Of a stretch of DNA of 64,000 bases, positions 8,660 to 17,820 are shown piece by piece. Position 1 is the stretch's first letter. Each line of letters opens with the position of its first letter. The notes below the pieces were generated by a model that saw only the letters and a program-made list of their open reading frames with translations, did no database searches and was not told the DNA's origin. Made by a program: the position numbers and the translations under genes. Location of the stretch: contig NZ_AP023360.1 in the NCBI RefSeq assembly GCF_018326265.1, positions 4,373,501-4,437,500 of the forward strand, written 5' to 3'. The stretch comes from Catellatospora sp. IY07-71. GTDB taxonomy: Bacteria > Actinomycetota > Actinomycetes > Mycobacteriales > Micromonosporaceae.

Positions 8660-9504
8660 CGCGCGTCGCCGTGTGCGGGCTGGGCCGGATGGGCACGGCC
8701 ATGGCGCAGACGCTGCTCGCGGCCGGATACCCGGTCACGGTCTGGAACCGCACCCCGGCCGCCGCGGCGGACCTGGCCGGGGAGGGCGCGGTCCGGGCGC
8801 CGAGCGCGGCCGGGGCCGCCGCCAGGGCGGACATGGTGGCGCTGATGCTGTTCGACGGCGCCGCCTGCGCGCAGGTGCTGTCCGGACCCGACGGGGTGCT
8901 CGCCGGTGCCGCGCCCGGCACCCTGGTGGTCAACCTGAGCACGATCGGGCCCGAGGAGTCCGCGGCCCTCGCCGAGGCGTCGCGCGCTGCGGGACTGCGC
9001 TACGTCGAGGCGCCGGTGCTGGGGTCGGTGCCCGCCGTCCGGGCCGGATCGCTGAACATCCTGGCCGGTGGCACGGCCGAGGACGTCGCCGCGGCCACGC
9101 CCCTGCTGTCGGTCTGGGGCAGACCGCGCCACACCGGAGACGTGGGCACGGCCACCGCCCTGAAACTCGTCGCCAACCTCGCGCTCGGCGTCGTCGCGGC
9201 CGGCATGCGCGACGCGGTCCGGCTCGGCGAGGACTTCGGCCTGCCCCGCGACCTGGTGCTGGACACGCTGGCCGTGGGTGCGTTCGAGCGCATCGCGGGC
9301 CGCAGCCGCGAGCGCCTCGGCGCCGACGACTACGACGGCGCCCCGTTCACCCTGGGCGCGCTGGCCAAGGATCTCGACCTGGCCCTGTCCCGCGCCCGCC
9401 GCCCGCTCCCGGTCGCGGCGGCCGCCCGTGACACCGCGCTGGACGGAGTCGCCCACGGCGACGCCGACTCCGACATCGCCGCCCTCGCCCGCACCACCCG
9501 CTGA
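8656..9504 (+). CDS. NAD(P)-binding beta-hydroxyacid dehydrogenase / imine reductase-like protein
   Basis: A 282-residue member of the 6-phosphogluconate/3-hydroxyisobutyrate dehydrogenase superfamily. Residues 1-160 are a Rossmann domain with VAVCGLGRMGTAMA at the start. VEAPVLGSVPAVRAGSL corresponds to the substrate-binding DAPVSGG segment, and the catalytic lysine is K170 in TALKLVANL, followed by an all-alpha dimerisation domain. Either a beta-hydroxyacid dehydrogenase or an imine reductase would fit. Pairing with a Rid protein under a LysR gene suggests removal of a reactive imine or keto-acid intermediate, which is inference. Translationally coupled to the Rid gene by a 4-base overlap. 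Confidence 0.82.
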   Translation: MTRVAVCGLGRMGTAMAQTLLAAGYPVTVWNRTPAAAADLAGEGAVRAPSAAGAAARADMVALMLFDGAACAQVLSGPDGVLAGAAPGTLVVNLSTIGPEESAALAEASRAAGLRYVEAPVLGSVPAVRAGSLNILAGGTAEDVAAATPLLSVWGRPRHTGDVGTATALKLVANLALGVVAAGMRDAVRLGEDFGLPRDLVLDTLAVGAFERIAGRSRERLGADDYDGAPFTLGALAKDLDLALSRARRPLPVAAAARDTALDGVAHGDADSDIAALARTTR

Positions 9505-9561
9505 CCCCGCGCCGCTCCGCCGCGCCCCCTGCGGACGGGAGCGGAGGGCGGGCGGGGACGG

Positions 9562-9960
9562 TCAGGACTTGCCGCCGGTGAAGGGGGCCTCGCCGGGGCG
9601 GTCGGGGCGGAAGCGGAGGGCGGACCAGGTGTCGTCGATGGCGACCTGGCCGTTGGGGCGCAGGCCGTACTCGGTGACGATCGGCCACAGCGAGTCGCGG
9701 TTGATGTCGGCACGGCCGCCCTTCGGGTACGCCACCCAGAGCACCTGCGGCGCGGCCAGCTCGGCCCGGTGCGTGTCCAGCTCGCGCCGGGCCGAGGCCG
9801 CGTCGGCGGCGAAGATGACGCCCACGGCCGCCGCGCCCAGGCCGTCCGCGCGGCTCGCGCCCGCGGGCAGCGGGCCGATCAGCGTGGCGTGCGCCTCGTC
9901 GGTCCAGTAGGTCGTGCCGGGCTTGATCAGCAGCTTTTCGGCGATGGTCTTGGTGCTCAC
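9562..9960 (-). CDS. DUF3052 family protein
   Basis: A 132-residue protein. The opening (IAEKLLIKPGTTYW), LIGPLPAG, VIFAADAASARREL and VLWVAYPKGG match the actinobacterial DUF3052 family as I remember it; its function is unknown. No signal peptide or transmembrane segment is visible. It lies 27 bases downstream of the DHFR-fold gene on the same strand, so the two are likely co-transcribed. A GGTTCCTCT stretch just before the start, read on the minus strand as AGAGGAACC, gives a weak ribosome site. Confidence 0.7.
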   Translation of the reverse strand: MSTKTIAEKLLIKPGTTYWTDEAHATLIGPLPAGASRADGLGAAAVGVIFAADAASARRELDTHRAELAAPQVLWVAYPKGGRADINRDSLWPIVTEYGLRPNGQVAIDDTWSALRFRPDRPGEAPFTGGKS

Positions 9961-9987
9961 GGGTGGTTCCTCTCGGGCGGTGCGGGA

Positions 9988-10515
9988 TCAGGCGCGGGTG
10001 TAGGTCAGGTTCAGCACGCCGGTCTTGAAGGTCTCGGACTTCACCAGCGTCAGCGGGACGGTCTCGCCCTCGTCGAACAGGCGCTCGCCGTGCCCGACCC
10101 AGATCGGGTGCACCATGAGGTGCAGTTCGTCGAGCAGGCCGGCCCGCAGCAGCGAGCGCACCAGGACGAGGCTGCCGGTGATCCCGATGGTGCCGCCCGG
10201 CTCCTCCTTCAGCGCGCGGACCCCGTCGAGGTCGCGCACGACGGTGGTGTTCTGCCAGGTGGCCTCCTTCAGTGTGGTCGACACGACGACCTTGCGCGCG
10301 TCGTTCATCTGCGCGGCCATCTCGTCCTCGCTGTTCGGCCAGTACGCCGCGAAGCCCTCGTAGGTGGTGCGGCCGAGCAGGGTGATCTCGGCGTCGGACA
10401 TGAGCGCGCCGACGGCGGCGCCCATCTCGTCGTTGAAGTACGGGAAGTGCCACGTCTCCGGCGCCTCGGCGACGCCGTCCAGCGACAGGAAGATTCCCGC
10501 GACGATCTTGCGCAT
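9988..10515 (-). CDS. Dihydrofolate reductase-fold (RibD C-terminal type) protein
   Basis: A 175-residue RibD_C/DHFR-fold protein. It begins MRKIVAGIFLSLDGVAEAPE, contains ITLLGRTTYEGFAAYWP and the NADPH-binding IGITGSLVLVRSLLRAGLLDELHLMVHPIWVG. This family is common in actinobacteria, often next to sigma factors or AHSA1 proteins; it is not the housekeeping folate enzyme and its substrate is generally unknown. The ribosome site CAGGAG lies just upstream of ATG 10515. DUF3052 follows in the same direction. Confidence 0.8.
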   Translation of the reverse strand: MRKIVAGIFLSLDGVAEAPETWHFPYFNDEMGAAVGALMSDAEITLLGRTTYEGFAAYWPNSEDEMAAQMNDARKVVVSTTLKEATWQNTTVVRDLDGVRALKEEPGGTIGITGSLVLVRSLLRAGLLDELHLMVHPIWVGHGERLFDEGETVPLTLVKSETFKTGVLNLTYTRA

Positions 10516-10719
10516 GATGACTCCTGTGGTTCGTCCCGCGCCCTGCCCGGGTGGCCCGGCGTCGGTCTCACCCGGTCAGACGAGCGGCCCCGCCGGAACT
10601 CATCGGTCCTCCGACGAAAATCCTGTCGGTGAAAGTGCGAGCCGCCGCGGCGATGAGTACGACGGGCATGCGCCGTCTGATGTACGGGGGCACCACGGGT
10701 GCTCCGTGGAGGAGGCGGC

Positions 10720-11148
10720 GTGGGGGCGCATGGTCGGGAGTCGTACGTGGTGCTGGTTCTCGGCCCCGTGGTGGGCGCGGGCGACCTAGCCGGGCTGTGC
10801 GCACGGGTGGACGAGGCCGCGCGGGGCGCGCCCGGCGGGGCGCTGCTCGTGGTGCTGTGCGACGTCAGCGCGCTGACCCGGGCGGACCTGGCCGCGCTGG
10901 ACGTGCTGGGGCGGCTGCGCCTGCACACCGTACGGGCCGGGGGCACGCTGCGGCTGTGGCGGGTCGGCCCCCGGCTGCGGCTGCTGCTGGAGCTCACCGG
11001 GCTGCGCATGGTGCTCCCGGCGCACCCGGACGATTCAGCCGACGAGCTCGGCGGGCTGGTCGCGCAGCAGCACGGGCGGCAGCCCGAACAGCGGGAACAG
11101 CCGCTCGGTGTCCAGGAAGTTGTTGACCCCGGCGATCCGTCCGGCTGA
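10720..11148 (+). CDS. STAS-domain protein (anti-sigma antagonist-like)
   Basis: A 142-residue protein read from GTG 10720, which follows a GGAGGAGG ribosome site by a few bases; GTG 10699 is an alternative. Residues 5-100 fit a STAS fold: [37 protein letters not shown], then [22 protein letters not shown]. The phosphorylatable serine position (D-S-S-G in SpoIIAA) reads TRADLAAL, so phospho-regulation is unlikely. The last 38 codons are antisense to the 3' end of the sigma factor gene, a 114-base convergent overlap. Function unknown, and the neighbouring sigma factor is not necessarily its target. Confidence 0.6.
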   Translation: MGAHGRESYVVLVLGPVVGAGDLAGLCARVDEAARGAPGGALLVVLCDVSALTRADLAALDVLGRLRLHTVRAGGTLRLWRVGPRLRLLLELTGLRMVLPAHPDDSADELGGLVAQQHGRQPEQREQPLGVQEVVDPGDPSG

Positions 11149-12021
11149 GATCTCCAGCACGATCAGCGCCCACGGCTCGTGGCGGCCCGGATCGTCGGTG
11201 GGCCGGTACTGCCCGAAGGCGGGCAGGCCGTTGGCCCCGGCGACGGGCACCAGGCGCGAGCCGCGGCAGCCGCAGCCGAGGCCGAGCATCCACTCGCGGA
11301 TGTCGGCGACCCCGCGGAACCACAGGTCCAACGGCGGCATGGACAGCGTCGCGTCCTCGTGCAGCAGCTTCGCCAGCGCGTCCATGTCGTAGCTCTCGAA
11401 CGCGGAGACATACCTCGTCAGCAGCGCGAGCTGCTCCTCGTCGGCCGGGGCGACGGTGTCGGCGGCGGCCGGGCCGAGCGCGGTGAGGGTGGCCCGGGCC
11501 CGCTGCAGCGCGCTGTTGACCGAGGCCACGGACAGGCCGAGCAGCTCGCCGGTCTCGGCCGCGCTCCAGGCCAGCACCTCGCGCAGCACCAGCACCGCGC
11601 GCTGCTTCGGCGGCAGGTGCTGCAGCGCGGCGACGAACGCCAGGCGCACGCTCTCCCGGGCGACGGTCAGCTCGGCCGGGTCGGCGTGCTCGGGCAGCAG
11701 CCGGTCGTCGGGGGCCGGGCCGACCCACACCGACTCGGCCAGCGGCACCGGCGCCGAGGTCACCTGCGACGGCGTGCCCGCCGAGGCGAGATCCATGGGC
11801 CGGGCCCGGCGCTGCGCGCTGCCGAGCATGTCCAGGCACACGTTGGTGGCGATGCGATACAGCCAGGAGCGGACGGCCGAGCGGCCCTCGAACCGGTCGA
11901 AACCCTTCCAGGCGCGGATCAGCGTCTCCTGCACGGCGTCCTCGGCCTCGAACGCCGAACCGAGCATGCGATAGCAGTACGCGGTCAGCTCGCGCCGGTG
12001 GGTCTCCAGCATCTCCTCCAC
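11035..12021 (-). CDS. ECF sigma factor with C-terminal SnoaL-like domain
   Basis: About 328 residues. Sigma region 2 is at residues 10-75 ([24 protein letters not shown], then [15 protein letters not shown]), and region 4 at roughly 145-200 ([30 protein letters not shown]). The C-terminal 125 residues ([21 protein letters not shown] through GVNNFLDTE) form a SnoaL/NTF2-like domain. This is the layout of the SigX5-type or SnoaL-ECF groups, where the C-terminal domain replaces a separate anti-sigma factor. I chose GTG 12021; ATG 12012 is possible. The gene is divergent from the GH95 gene with only about 60 bases between starts, so both promoters must overlap. Confidence 0.85.
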   Translation of the reverse strand: MEEMLETHRRELTAYCYRMLGSAFEAEDAVQETLIRAWKGFDRFEGRSAVRSWLYRIATNVCLDMLGSAQRRARPMDLASAGTPSQVTSAPVPLAESVWVGPAPDDRLLPEHADPAELTVARESVRLAFVAALQHLPPKQRAVLVLREVLAWSAAETGELLGLSVASVNSALQRARATLTALGPAAADTVAPADEEQLALLTRYVSAFESYDMDALAKLLHEDATLSMPPLDLWFRGVADIREWMLGLGCGCRGSRLVPVAGANGLPAFGQYRPTDDPGRHEPWALIVLEISAGRIAGVNNFLDTERLFPLFGLPPVLLRDQPAELVG

Positions 12022-12080
12022 GTCCCGCAACCTACACCCGCGCCCCGACACGGGAGCGTGTCCGCCACTAACGTGTGCGC

Positions 12081-14450
12081 GTGATCTGGTACGGCACACC
12101 GGCCTCGGACTGGGAACGCGAAGCGCTGCCGATCGGCAACGGAGCCATGGGCGCGATGGTGTTCGGCGGGGTGGGCGGCGAGCGGCTGCAGTTCAACGAG
12201 AAGACGCTGTGGGCCGGCGGTCCCGGCACCGACGGCTACCGGCACGGCGACTGGGCCGGACCCCGGCCGGAAGCCCTGGCCACGGCACGGGCCCGGATCG
12301 ACGCCGCCGGGCGGCTGGACAACGACGAGGCGGTCGCGCTGCTGGGCGAGCCGCGGCGCGGCTTCGGCGCGTACCAGAACTTCGGCGACCTGCACCTCGA
12401 CCTGCACCACGGCGACGCCGCCACCGGCTACCGGCGCGAACTCGACCTGGCCGACGCGCTGGCCCGCGTCCGCTACGAACTCGGCGGCGTCACCTACACC
12501 CGGGAATACCTCGCCAGCCACCCGGCGGGCGTCATCGCCGGCCGCCTGACCGCCGACCAGCCCGGCCACGTGTCGCTGACCGCCCACATCGCGCCCGCCC
12601 AGGACACTGCCCACCTGACCGCCGAAAGGAAGGGCACCTTCTTATCGGAATACGTAGTAGAAGGTGCCCTTCCTAACCAGGGTCTGGTCACGGTGTGCGG
12701 CGCGCTGGCGGACAACGGTCTGCGCTACGAGGCACGGCTGTGCGTGCTCGCCGAGGGCGGCGAGCTGACCTGCGACGGTGACCGGATCACCGTCACCGGC
12801 GCCGACAGCGTCGTGTTCGTGCTGGCCGCGGGCACCGACTACGCCGACGTGTACCCGCACTACCGCGGCGCCGACCCGCACGCGCGGGTGTCCGCCGCGG
12901 TCGAGGCCGCCGCCGCGCGTGGCTACGCCGCACTGCGGGCCGAGCACGTCGCCGACCACCGGGCGCTGTACTGCCGGTGCCGCCTCGACCTCGGCGGCAC
13001 GCCGCCGGACCTGCCCACCGACCGGCTGCTCGCGCGGGGCGGGCCGGGGCTCGCCGAGCTGCTCTTCGGGTACGGCCGCTACCTGCTCATCGCGTCGTCG
13101 CGGCCCGGCTCGCTGCCCGCGAACCTGCAGGGCGTGTGGAACAACTCGAACCTGCCGCCCTGGTGCGGCGACTACCACGTCAACATCAACCTGCAGATGA
13201 ACTACTGGCTCGCCGAGACCACCAACCTGGCCGAGACGGCGCGGCCGCTGTTCGCGTTCATCGACGCGCTGCGCCCGCCCGGCCGGGCCACCGCGCGGCT
13301 GATGTTCGGCAGCGGCGGCTGGGTGGTGCACAACGAGACGACCCCGTACGGCTTCACCGGCGTGCACGACTGGCCGACCGCGTTCTGGTTCCCGGAGGGC
13401 GCGGCGTGGCTCTGCCAGCACCTGTACGAGCACTACCTGTTCGGCCTCGACGAGGACTTCCTGCGGGCGCGGGCGTATCCGGTGCTGCGCGAGGCGGCCG
13501 AGTTCTGGCTGGCCAACCTGCACACCGACCCTGTCGGCGGCAGCCTGGTCGCCTCGCCCAGCTTCTCGCCCGAGCACGGCGAGCACGTCGCCGGGGCGGC
13601 CATGTCCCAGCAGATCATCGGTGACCTGCTCACCAGCACCCTCGACGCCGCGCGGATCCTGGACGCCGACCCGGAGCTGCGGGTACGGCTGGAGCGGACG
13701 CTCCAGCGGCTCGATCCCGGGTTGCGGGTCGGCTCGTGGGGGCAGCTGCAGGAGTGGCGGGCCGACCTCGACGACCCCGCTGACGAGCACCGCCACGTGT
13801 CCCATCTGTTCGCGCTGCATCCCGGGCGCCGCATAGGACGGCCCGGGCCGGGCGGCGACGGCGTGCCGGACCGCGACGCACGGCTCGTCGAGGCGGCGCG
13901 GGTGTCGCTGGCCGCGCGCGGTGACGGCGGCACCGGCTGGAGCAAGGCGTGGAAGGTCTGCTTCTGGGCGCGGCTCGGTGACGGCGACCGGGCCCACCGC
14001 CTGCTGACCGAGCAGCTGCGGCACAGCACGCTGCCGAACCTGTTCTGCGACCACCCGCCGTTCCAGATCGACGGCAACTTCGGCGCGACCGCGGGCATCG
14101 CGGAGATGCTGCTGCAGAGCCACCGGCACGGGGTGATCGAGGTGCTGCCCGCGCTGCCCGCCGCCTGGCCGGACGGCTCGGTCACTGGCCTGCGCGCCCG
14201 CGGCGACGTCACCGTCGACCTCACCTGGCGCGCCGGTCAGGCCACCGACGTCCTCCTCACCACCGGCAGGGCGGGCACCCTGACCGTGCGCACCACACTG
14301 GCCCAGGTCACCGACCTCACCACCGGCGCGCCGATCCCCGCCCACCGCGACGGCCTCCACCTGACCTTCCTCACCTCATCCGGCCACCGCTACCACCTCG
14401 CCACCGCCCCGGACGCCCCTTCCACCACCGGACCTGCCCTCCCGGCATGA
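12081..14450 (+). CDS. GH95 alpha-L-fucosidase-type glycoside hydrolase, cytoplasmic, with in-frame palindrome insertion
   Basis: A 789-residue GH95-type enzyme. The N-terminal beta-sandwich opens [19 protein letters not shown] and has [12 protein letters not shown]. Catalytic-centre residues known from bifidobacterial GH95 fucosidase are all present: N368 and N370 in [11 protein letters not shown]498 in SFSPEHG and D664 in FQIDGNFGA. No signal peptide is seen, so it should act inside the cell on imported alpha-1,2-fucosyl or alpha-galactosyl oligosaccharides. Start is GTG 12081 or 12075. Codons 182-198 are a complete family A palindrome ([17 protein letters not shown]) in frame, within the N-terminal domain and away from the catalytic residues. 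The enzyme may therefore still fold. Confidence 0.87.
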   Translation: MIWYGTPASDWEREALPIGNGAMGAMVFGGVGGERLQFNEKTLWAGGPGTDGYRHGDWAGPRPEALATARARIDAAGRLDNDEAVALLGEPRRGFGAYQNFGDLHLDLHHGDAATGYRRELDLADALARVRYELGGVTYTREYLASHPAGVIAGRLTADQPGHVSLTAHIAPAQDTAHLTAERKGTFLSEYVVEGALPNQGLVTVCGALADNGLRYEARLCVLAEGGELTCDGDRITVTGADSVVFVLAAGTDYADVYPHYRGADPHARVSAAVEAAAARGYAALRAEHVADHRALYCRCRLDLGGTPPDLPTDRLLARGGPGLAELLFGYGRYLLIASSRPGSLPANLQGVWNNSNLPPWCGDYHVNINLQMNYWLAETTNLAETARPLFAFIDALRPPGRATARLMFGSGGWVVHNETTPYGFTGVHDWPTAFWFPEGAAWLCQHLYEHYLFGLDEDFLRARAYPVLREAAEFWLANLHTDPVGGSLVASPSFSPEHGEHVAGAAMSQQIIGDLLTSTLDAARILDADPELRVRLERTLQRLDPGLRVGSWGQLQEWRADLDDPADEHRHVSHLFALHPGRRIGRPGPGGDGVPDRDARLVEAARVSLAARGDGGTGWSKAWKVCFWARLGDGDRAHRLLTEQLRHSTLPNLFCDHPPFQIDGNFGATAGIAEMLLQSHRHGVIEVLPALPAAWPDGSVTGLRARGDVTVDLTWRAGQATDVLLTTGRAGTLTVRTTLAQVTDLTTGAPIPAHRDGLHLTFLTSSGHRYHLATAPDAPSTTGPALPA
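12625..12676. repeat. Family A palindromic repeat, copy 3, inside the GH95 coding sequence
   Basis: Arms AGGAAGGGCACCTTCT (12627-12642) and AGAAGGTGCCCTTCCT (12659-12674) around TATCGGAATACGTAGT. It is the only copy fully inside a gene. It contributes about 17 codons without a stop and keeps the frame. Confidence 0.9.
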
Positions 14451-14512
14451 TCGCGATCTCGTGTCAGCACCTGTGGCGTGGCCTCACTTTCTGACCCGAG
14501 ACCGCGATCTTC
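14449..14512. repeat. Family B palindromic repeat, copy 1
   Basis: Outer arms GATCGCGATCTCGTGTCAG and CTGACCCGAGACCGCGATC flank a loop containing ACCTGTGGCGTGGCCTCA. The loop is the reverse complement of that in the copy at 16075, so this copy is inverted. It begins at the GH95 stop codon. Confidence 0.85.
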
Positions 14513-14579
14513 CTTCCAGCGCGACCACGGCGTGGCGGCACCCGGGCATGCGCCCTCCGGCGACGTATCCTTCGGGGCG

Positions 14580-15260
14580 ATGGACAGCCGTGAGATCTGC
14601 ACCGACCGCCGCCTCGCCGAATTCCTCGTCGCGTACCTGGGAGCCTGGTCGGACGAGGACGGACTGACCGTCGTCGGCAGCGACGAGCGGACCCGCCCCG
14701 GCTGGGACGGCACCGTGCGTGACGTCGTGGGCGTGGCCACCCCGACCGGCGGCGTGCTCTCCGTGCGGCCCTCGGCCGCCGATGCGGTACGCGCTGCCGT
14801 GCCGACCTGGGCCGACGTGCCCGCCCGGCTGCCCGCCGCGCTGGACCGGCCCGACGCGGCCGTCTTCTCCGGCGTGTTCCGCTGGACAGTGGACCCGGCC
14901 GCCCTGCCCGACGTGGGCGAGTGGGTGCCCGCCCTGGACCAGCGGGTGCCGCAGTGGCTGCACCCGTTCGGCGGCCAGGTGCTGGTCAGGTTCGACGAGG
15001 ACGGCCGATACGCCGCCGGGGTCGGCATCAAGCGCCACAACAGCGCGGGCATGGAGATCTCGGTCGGCACCGAGGCGGCGCACCGCGGCCGCGGCCTGGC
15101 CACCGCGCTGGTCGCCCAGGCCGCCCGCTGGATCATCGCGGCCGGCGCCGTGCCCATCTACCTGCACGACCCGGCGAACATCGCCTCCGACCGCACCGCC
15201 CGCAGCGCGGGCTTCCCCGACCTCGGCTGGCGCATCATCGGCGTCGGCACCCCTCGCTGA
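14580..15260 (+). CDS. GNAT-family N-acetyltransferase
   Basis: A 226-residue protein. The acetyl-CoA-binding loop is HRGRGLATALVAQAARWI at about 165-182, preceded by the beta-strand SAGMEISVGTEAAH. The ending (ASDRTARSAGFPDLGWRIIGV) is the usual GNAT C-terminal strand, whereas the N-terminal 110 residues are variable and could bind the acceptor. Start is ATG 14580; extending upstream would run into a family B repeat. The acceptor is unknown. Confidence 0.75.
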   Translation: MDSREICTDRRLAEFLVAYLGAWSDEDGLTVVGSDERTRPGWDGTVRDVVGVATPTGGVLSVRPSAADAVRAAVPTWADVPARLPAALDRPDAAVFSGVFRWTVDPAALPDVGEWVPALDQRVPQWLHPFGGQVLVRFDEDGRYAAGVGIKRHNSAGMEISVGTEAAHRGRGLATALVAQAARWIIAAGAVPIYLHDPANIASDRTARSAGFPDLGWRIIGVGTPR

Positions 15261-15390
15261 CCCACGGCTGTCCCGAGCGCACCCGGGCCGGTGTCCGGGG
15301 TCGTCCGGATGTGGACACGGCACGTGACCGGCCGCACACGATCCGATGTGATCGGCGGGTCCAGCCATCCGGCAGCGAAGGAAGCACCGC

Positions 15391-16044
15391 ATGACCACCC
15401 TGCACGCTGAACTCGTACTCGTGCGCCACGGCGAGGCCGTCTGCAACGTCACCGGGGTCGCCGGCGGCGAGCGCGGCTGCACCGGGCTGACCGAACTCGG
15501 CCGCTGGCAGGCGGCCCAGGTCGCGGCCCGGCTCGCCCGTGAGCACGCGGACCGCCCGTTCGACGTGCTGTACACCAGCCCGCGCCGCCGGGCGGCGGAG
15601 ACGGCCGCAGCCATCGCGGACCGGCTCGGCCTGCCCGTGCTCGCCGAACCCGGCCTGCGCAACCCCGACCACGGGTCGGCGGACGGCCTGCCCTGGGCGC
15701 AGGCGCGCGCGGGGCTGACCGGGTCGGCCCGCCACCACCCGGACCGGGTGCCCGCGCCCGGCGCCGAGACGTGGAACGGCTACCTCACCCGCTCGGCCAC
15801 CGCGCTGCGCACGATCATCGAGCGCCATCCCGGCCGCCGGATCCTGGTCGCCGGTCACCGCGAGACCGTCGAGACGGCCCAGCTGGCCATGGTGTGCCAC
15901 CCCGGCTGCGCGGGCAGGGGACCGGTCGGGGTGGTCGCCGACCACACGGGCGTGACCCGCTGGCGCCACGAGACCGACCGGCACGGCTACGGCACCTGGC
16001 TGCTCGCGGTGCACAACGACATCGGCCACCTGGCCCCCGACTGA
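15391..16044 (+). CDS. Histidine phosphatase (phosphoglycerate mutase-like) family protein
   Basis: A 217-residue branch-1 histidine phosphatase. The phospho-accepting histidine is H13 in VLVRHGEAV and the second catalytic histidine is H156 in LVAGHRETV. An acidic segment LRNPDHGSADGLPW lies between them in place of the usual E-x-x-G-xxxG. A GAAGGAAG ribosome site precedes ATG 15391. It should dephosphorylate a small phosphoester or act as a broad phosphatase; no substrate is evident. A 130-base gap separates it from the acetyltransferase upstream. Confidence 0.8.
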   Translation: MTTLHAELVLVRHGEAVCNVTGVAGGERGCTGLTELGRWQAAQVAARLAREHADRPFDVLYTSPRRRAAETAAAIADRLGLPVLAEPGLRNPDHGSADGLPWAQARAGLTGSARHHPDRVPAPGAETWNGYLTRSATALRTIIERHPGRRILVAGHRETVETAQLAMVCHPGCAGRGPVGVVADHTGVTRWRHETDRHGYGTWLLAVHNDIGHLAPD

Positions 16045-16074
16045 GCGGCCACGCCGTGGTGACCTTGGAAGGAA

Positions 16075-16135
16075 GATCGCGGTCTCGTGTCAGAAACTGA
16101 GGCCACGCCACAGGTTCTGACACGAACTCGCGATC
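16075..16135. repeat. Family B palindromic repeat, copy 2
   Basis: Arms GATCGCGGTCTCGTGTCAG and CTGACACGAACTCGCGATC, with central CTGAGGCCACGCCACAGG. It sits between convergent genes and could act as a bidirectional terminator, though there is no U-tract. Confidence 0.88.
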
Positions 16136-16177
16136 ATGCCGGGAGCGCACGTGGCGGTGGTGAGGCGGAGGCCTCGA

Positions 16178-17143
16178 TCACGCCGGGAGTGCCGCGAACC
16201 GGTGGGCGGCCACGGCCTGCGCGGTCTCCTCGGTGACCAGGTCGGCGTTGATCTGGGCGGCTGCCCCGGCGCCCGCGGCCGCGGCGGTGCCGACCTGGGC
16301 CACGAGGTCGGTGGCGTTGCCGGCGACCCACACCCCGGGCGCGTCGGTGCGGCCGGACGGGTCGGCCGGCAGGTGCTCGCCGACACCCGCCGGATGCGGC
16401 ACGGGCCGCAGTCCGAGCCCTGCGAGGAAGCCCAGCCGGGCGACCATCCGCGTGGCCACCGCCACCACCTCGCGCGCGACCACGGTGCCGTCGGCGAGCC
16501 GCACCCCGGTCAGCCGGTCGTCCGCGACCTCGACCGCCGCGACCTCGCCGGACACGACGGGGATGCCGCGCGCCGCCAGCTGCTCGGCCTGCTCGTCGGT
16601 CGGCGGCACCACGTGCGCGAAGTACGTCACGTCCGCGCTCCACTGCCGGAACAGCAGCGCCTGGTGCACCGACATCGGTCCGCTGCCCAGCACGCCGACG
16701 GCCCGGTCGCGCACCTCCCAGCCGTGGCAGTACGGGCAGTGCACCACGTCGCGCCCCCAGCGCTCGCGCAGCCCCGGCAGCTCGGGCAGCTCGTCGACCA
16801 GGCCGGTGGCGACCAGCAGCCGCCGCGCCCGGACGGTCCGGCCGCCGCCAAGGGTGACGGCGAACCGGTCGCCGTCGCGGCGCACGTCCTCGACGGTGCC
16901 CGCCATGATCTGGCCGCCGTAGCCGCGTACCTCCGCCCGGCCGCGTTCCAGCAGCTCCGCCGGGGGCATGCCGTCGCGGGCCAGCAGCCCGTGCACGCCG
17001 TCGGCGGGGGCGTTGCGGGGCGCGCCCGCGTCGATCACCACCACGGACCGGCGGGCCCGGGCGAGCATCAGCGCCCCGCTCAGCCCGGCCGCCCCGCCAC
17101 CGGCGACCACCACGTCGTACTCGTCTCTCCACTGCTCGGTCAC
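16178..17143 (-). CDS. NAD(P)/FAD-dependent oxidoreductase (thioredoxin reductase-like)
   Basis: A 321-residue flavoprotein in the low-molecular-weight thioredoxin reductase class. FAD binding is at VVVAGGGAAGLSGALMLARA near the start. CPYCHGWEVRD around residue 135 provides a CxxC-type motif, and VGVLGSGPMSVHQALL is the NADPH Rossmann segment. The ending GVWVAGNATD completes the FAD site. The family includes true TrxR and many reductases without known partners, and there is no thioredoxin gene nearby. I chose GTG 17143 because GGAGG sits 8 bases before it; ATG 17158 or 17167 would lack a site. It is divergent from an XRE-cupin regulator. Confidence 0.82.
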   Translation of the reverse strand: MTEQWRDEYDVVVAGGGAAGLSGALMLARARRSVVVIDAGAPRNAPADGVHGLLARDGMPPAELLERGRAEVRGYGGQIMAGTVEDVRRDGDRFAVTLGGGRTVRARRLLVATGLVDELPELPGLRERWGRDVVHCPYCHGWEVRDRAVGVLGSGPMSVHQALLFRQWSADVTYFAHVVPPTDEQAEQLAARGIPVVSGEVAAVEVADDRLTGVRLADGTVVAREVVAVATRMVARLGFLAGLGLRPVPHPAGVGEHLPADPSGRTDAPGVWVAGNATDLVAQVGTAAAAGAGAAAQINADLVTEETAQAVAAHRFAALPA

Positions 17144-17223
17144 CGTGACCACCTCCATGGCAACCATGCGGGAGGCGACGCGAAGGTGGCAATGTTCGTT
17201 GCTGTTCTGGCAAGCTGGTGGGT

Positions 17224-17817
17224 ATGGCGGATGAAGACGAGCAGACCCTGGACGGGGTCGGCGCCCGGCTGCGCGCGCTGCGCCAGCAGCGGGAGACCAC
17301 GCTGGCCGAGCTGTCGGCCGAGACCGGCATCTCGGTGAGCACGCTGTCCCGGCTGGAGTCCGGCAGCCGCCGGCCCACGCTGGAGCTGCTGCTGCCGCTG
17401 GCCCGGGCGCACGGCGTCACGCTGGACGAGCTGGTCGACGCCCCGCCGACCGGTGATCCACGCGTGCACCTGCGGGCGGTCTCGCAGCACGGCATGACGA
17501 TGCTGCCGCTGACCCGGCGCGCGGGCGGCATCCAGGCGTACAAGATCATTATCCCCGGCGGGAAGGGCAGGCGGGAGCCGGAGCCCAAGACGCACGAGGG
17601 TTACGAGTGGCTGTACGTGCTCAACGGCCGGCTGCGGGTGGTGCTGGGCGAGCACGACCTGGTGCTCGCGCCGGGCGAGGCCGCGGAGTTCGACACCCGG
17701 GTGCCGCACTGGTTCGGCGGCGCCGACGCCGAGCCGGTCGAGTTCCTCAGCCTGTTCGGCCGCCAGGGCGAGCGCGCCCACCTGCGCGCCCGCCCCAGCA
17801 GCTCGTTCCGTTCGTAG
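17224..17817 (+). CDS. XRE-family regulator with C-terminal cupin domain
   Basis: A 197-residue regulator. An HTH_XRE domain (residues 10-65) reads VGARLRALRQQRETTLAEL, then ISVSTLSRLESGSRRP. A double-stranded beta-helix cupin at 105-185 has KTHEGYEWLYVLNGRLRV and LAPGEAAEFDTRVPHWF. XRE-cupin proteins sense a small ligand or metal through the cupin. The pairing with a divergent TrxR-like flavoprotein recurs in actinobacteria, which suggests it controls that gene. The start is ATG 17224, although GTG 17218 is also in frame. Confidence 0.85.
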   Translation: MADEDEQTLDGVGARLRALRQQRETTLAELSAETGISVSTLSRLESGSRRPTLELLLPLARAHGVTLDELVDAPPTGDPRVHLRAVSQHGMTMLPLTRRAGGIQAYKIIIPGGKGRREPEPKTHEGYEWLYVLNGRLRVVLGEHDLVLAPGEAAEFDTRVPHWFGGADAEPVEFLSLFGRQGERAHLRARPSSSFRS

Positions 17818-17820
17818 GGG

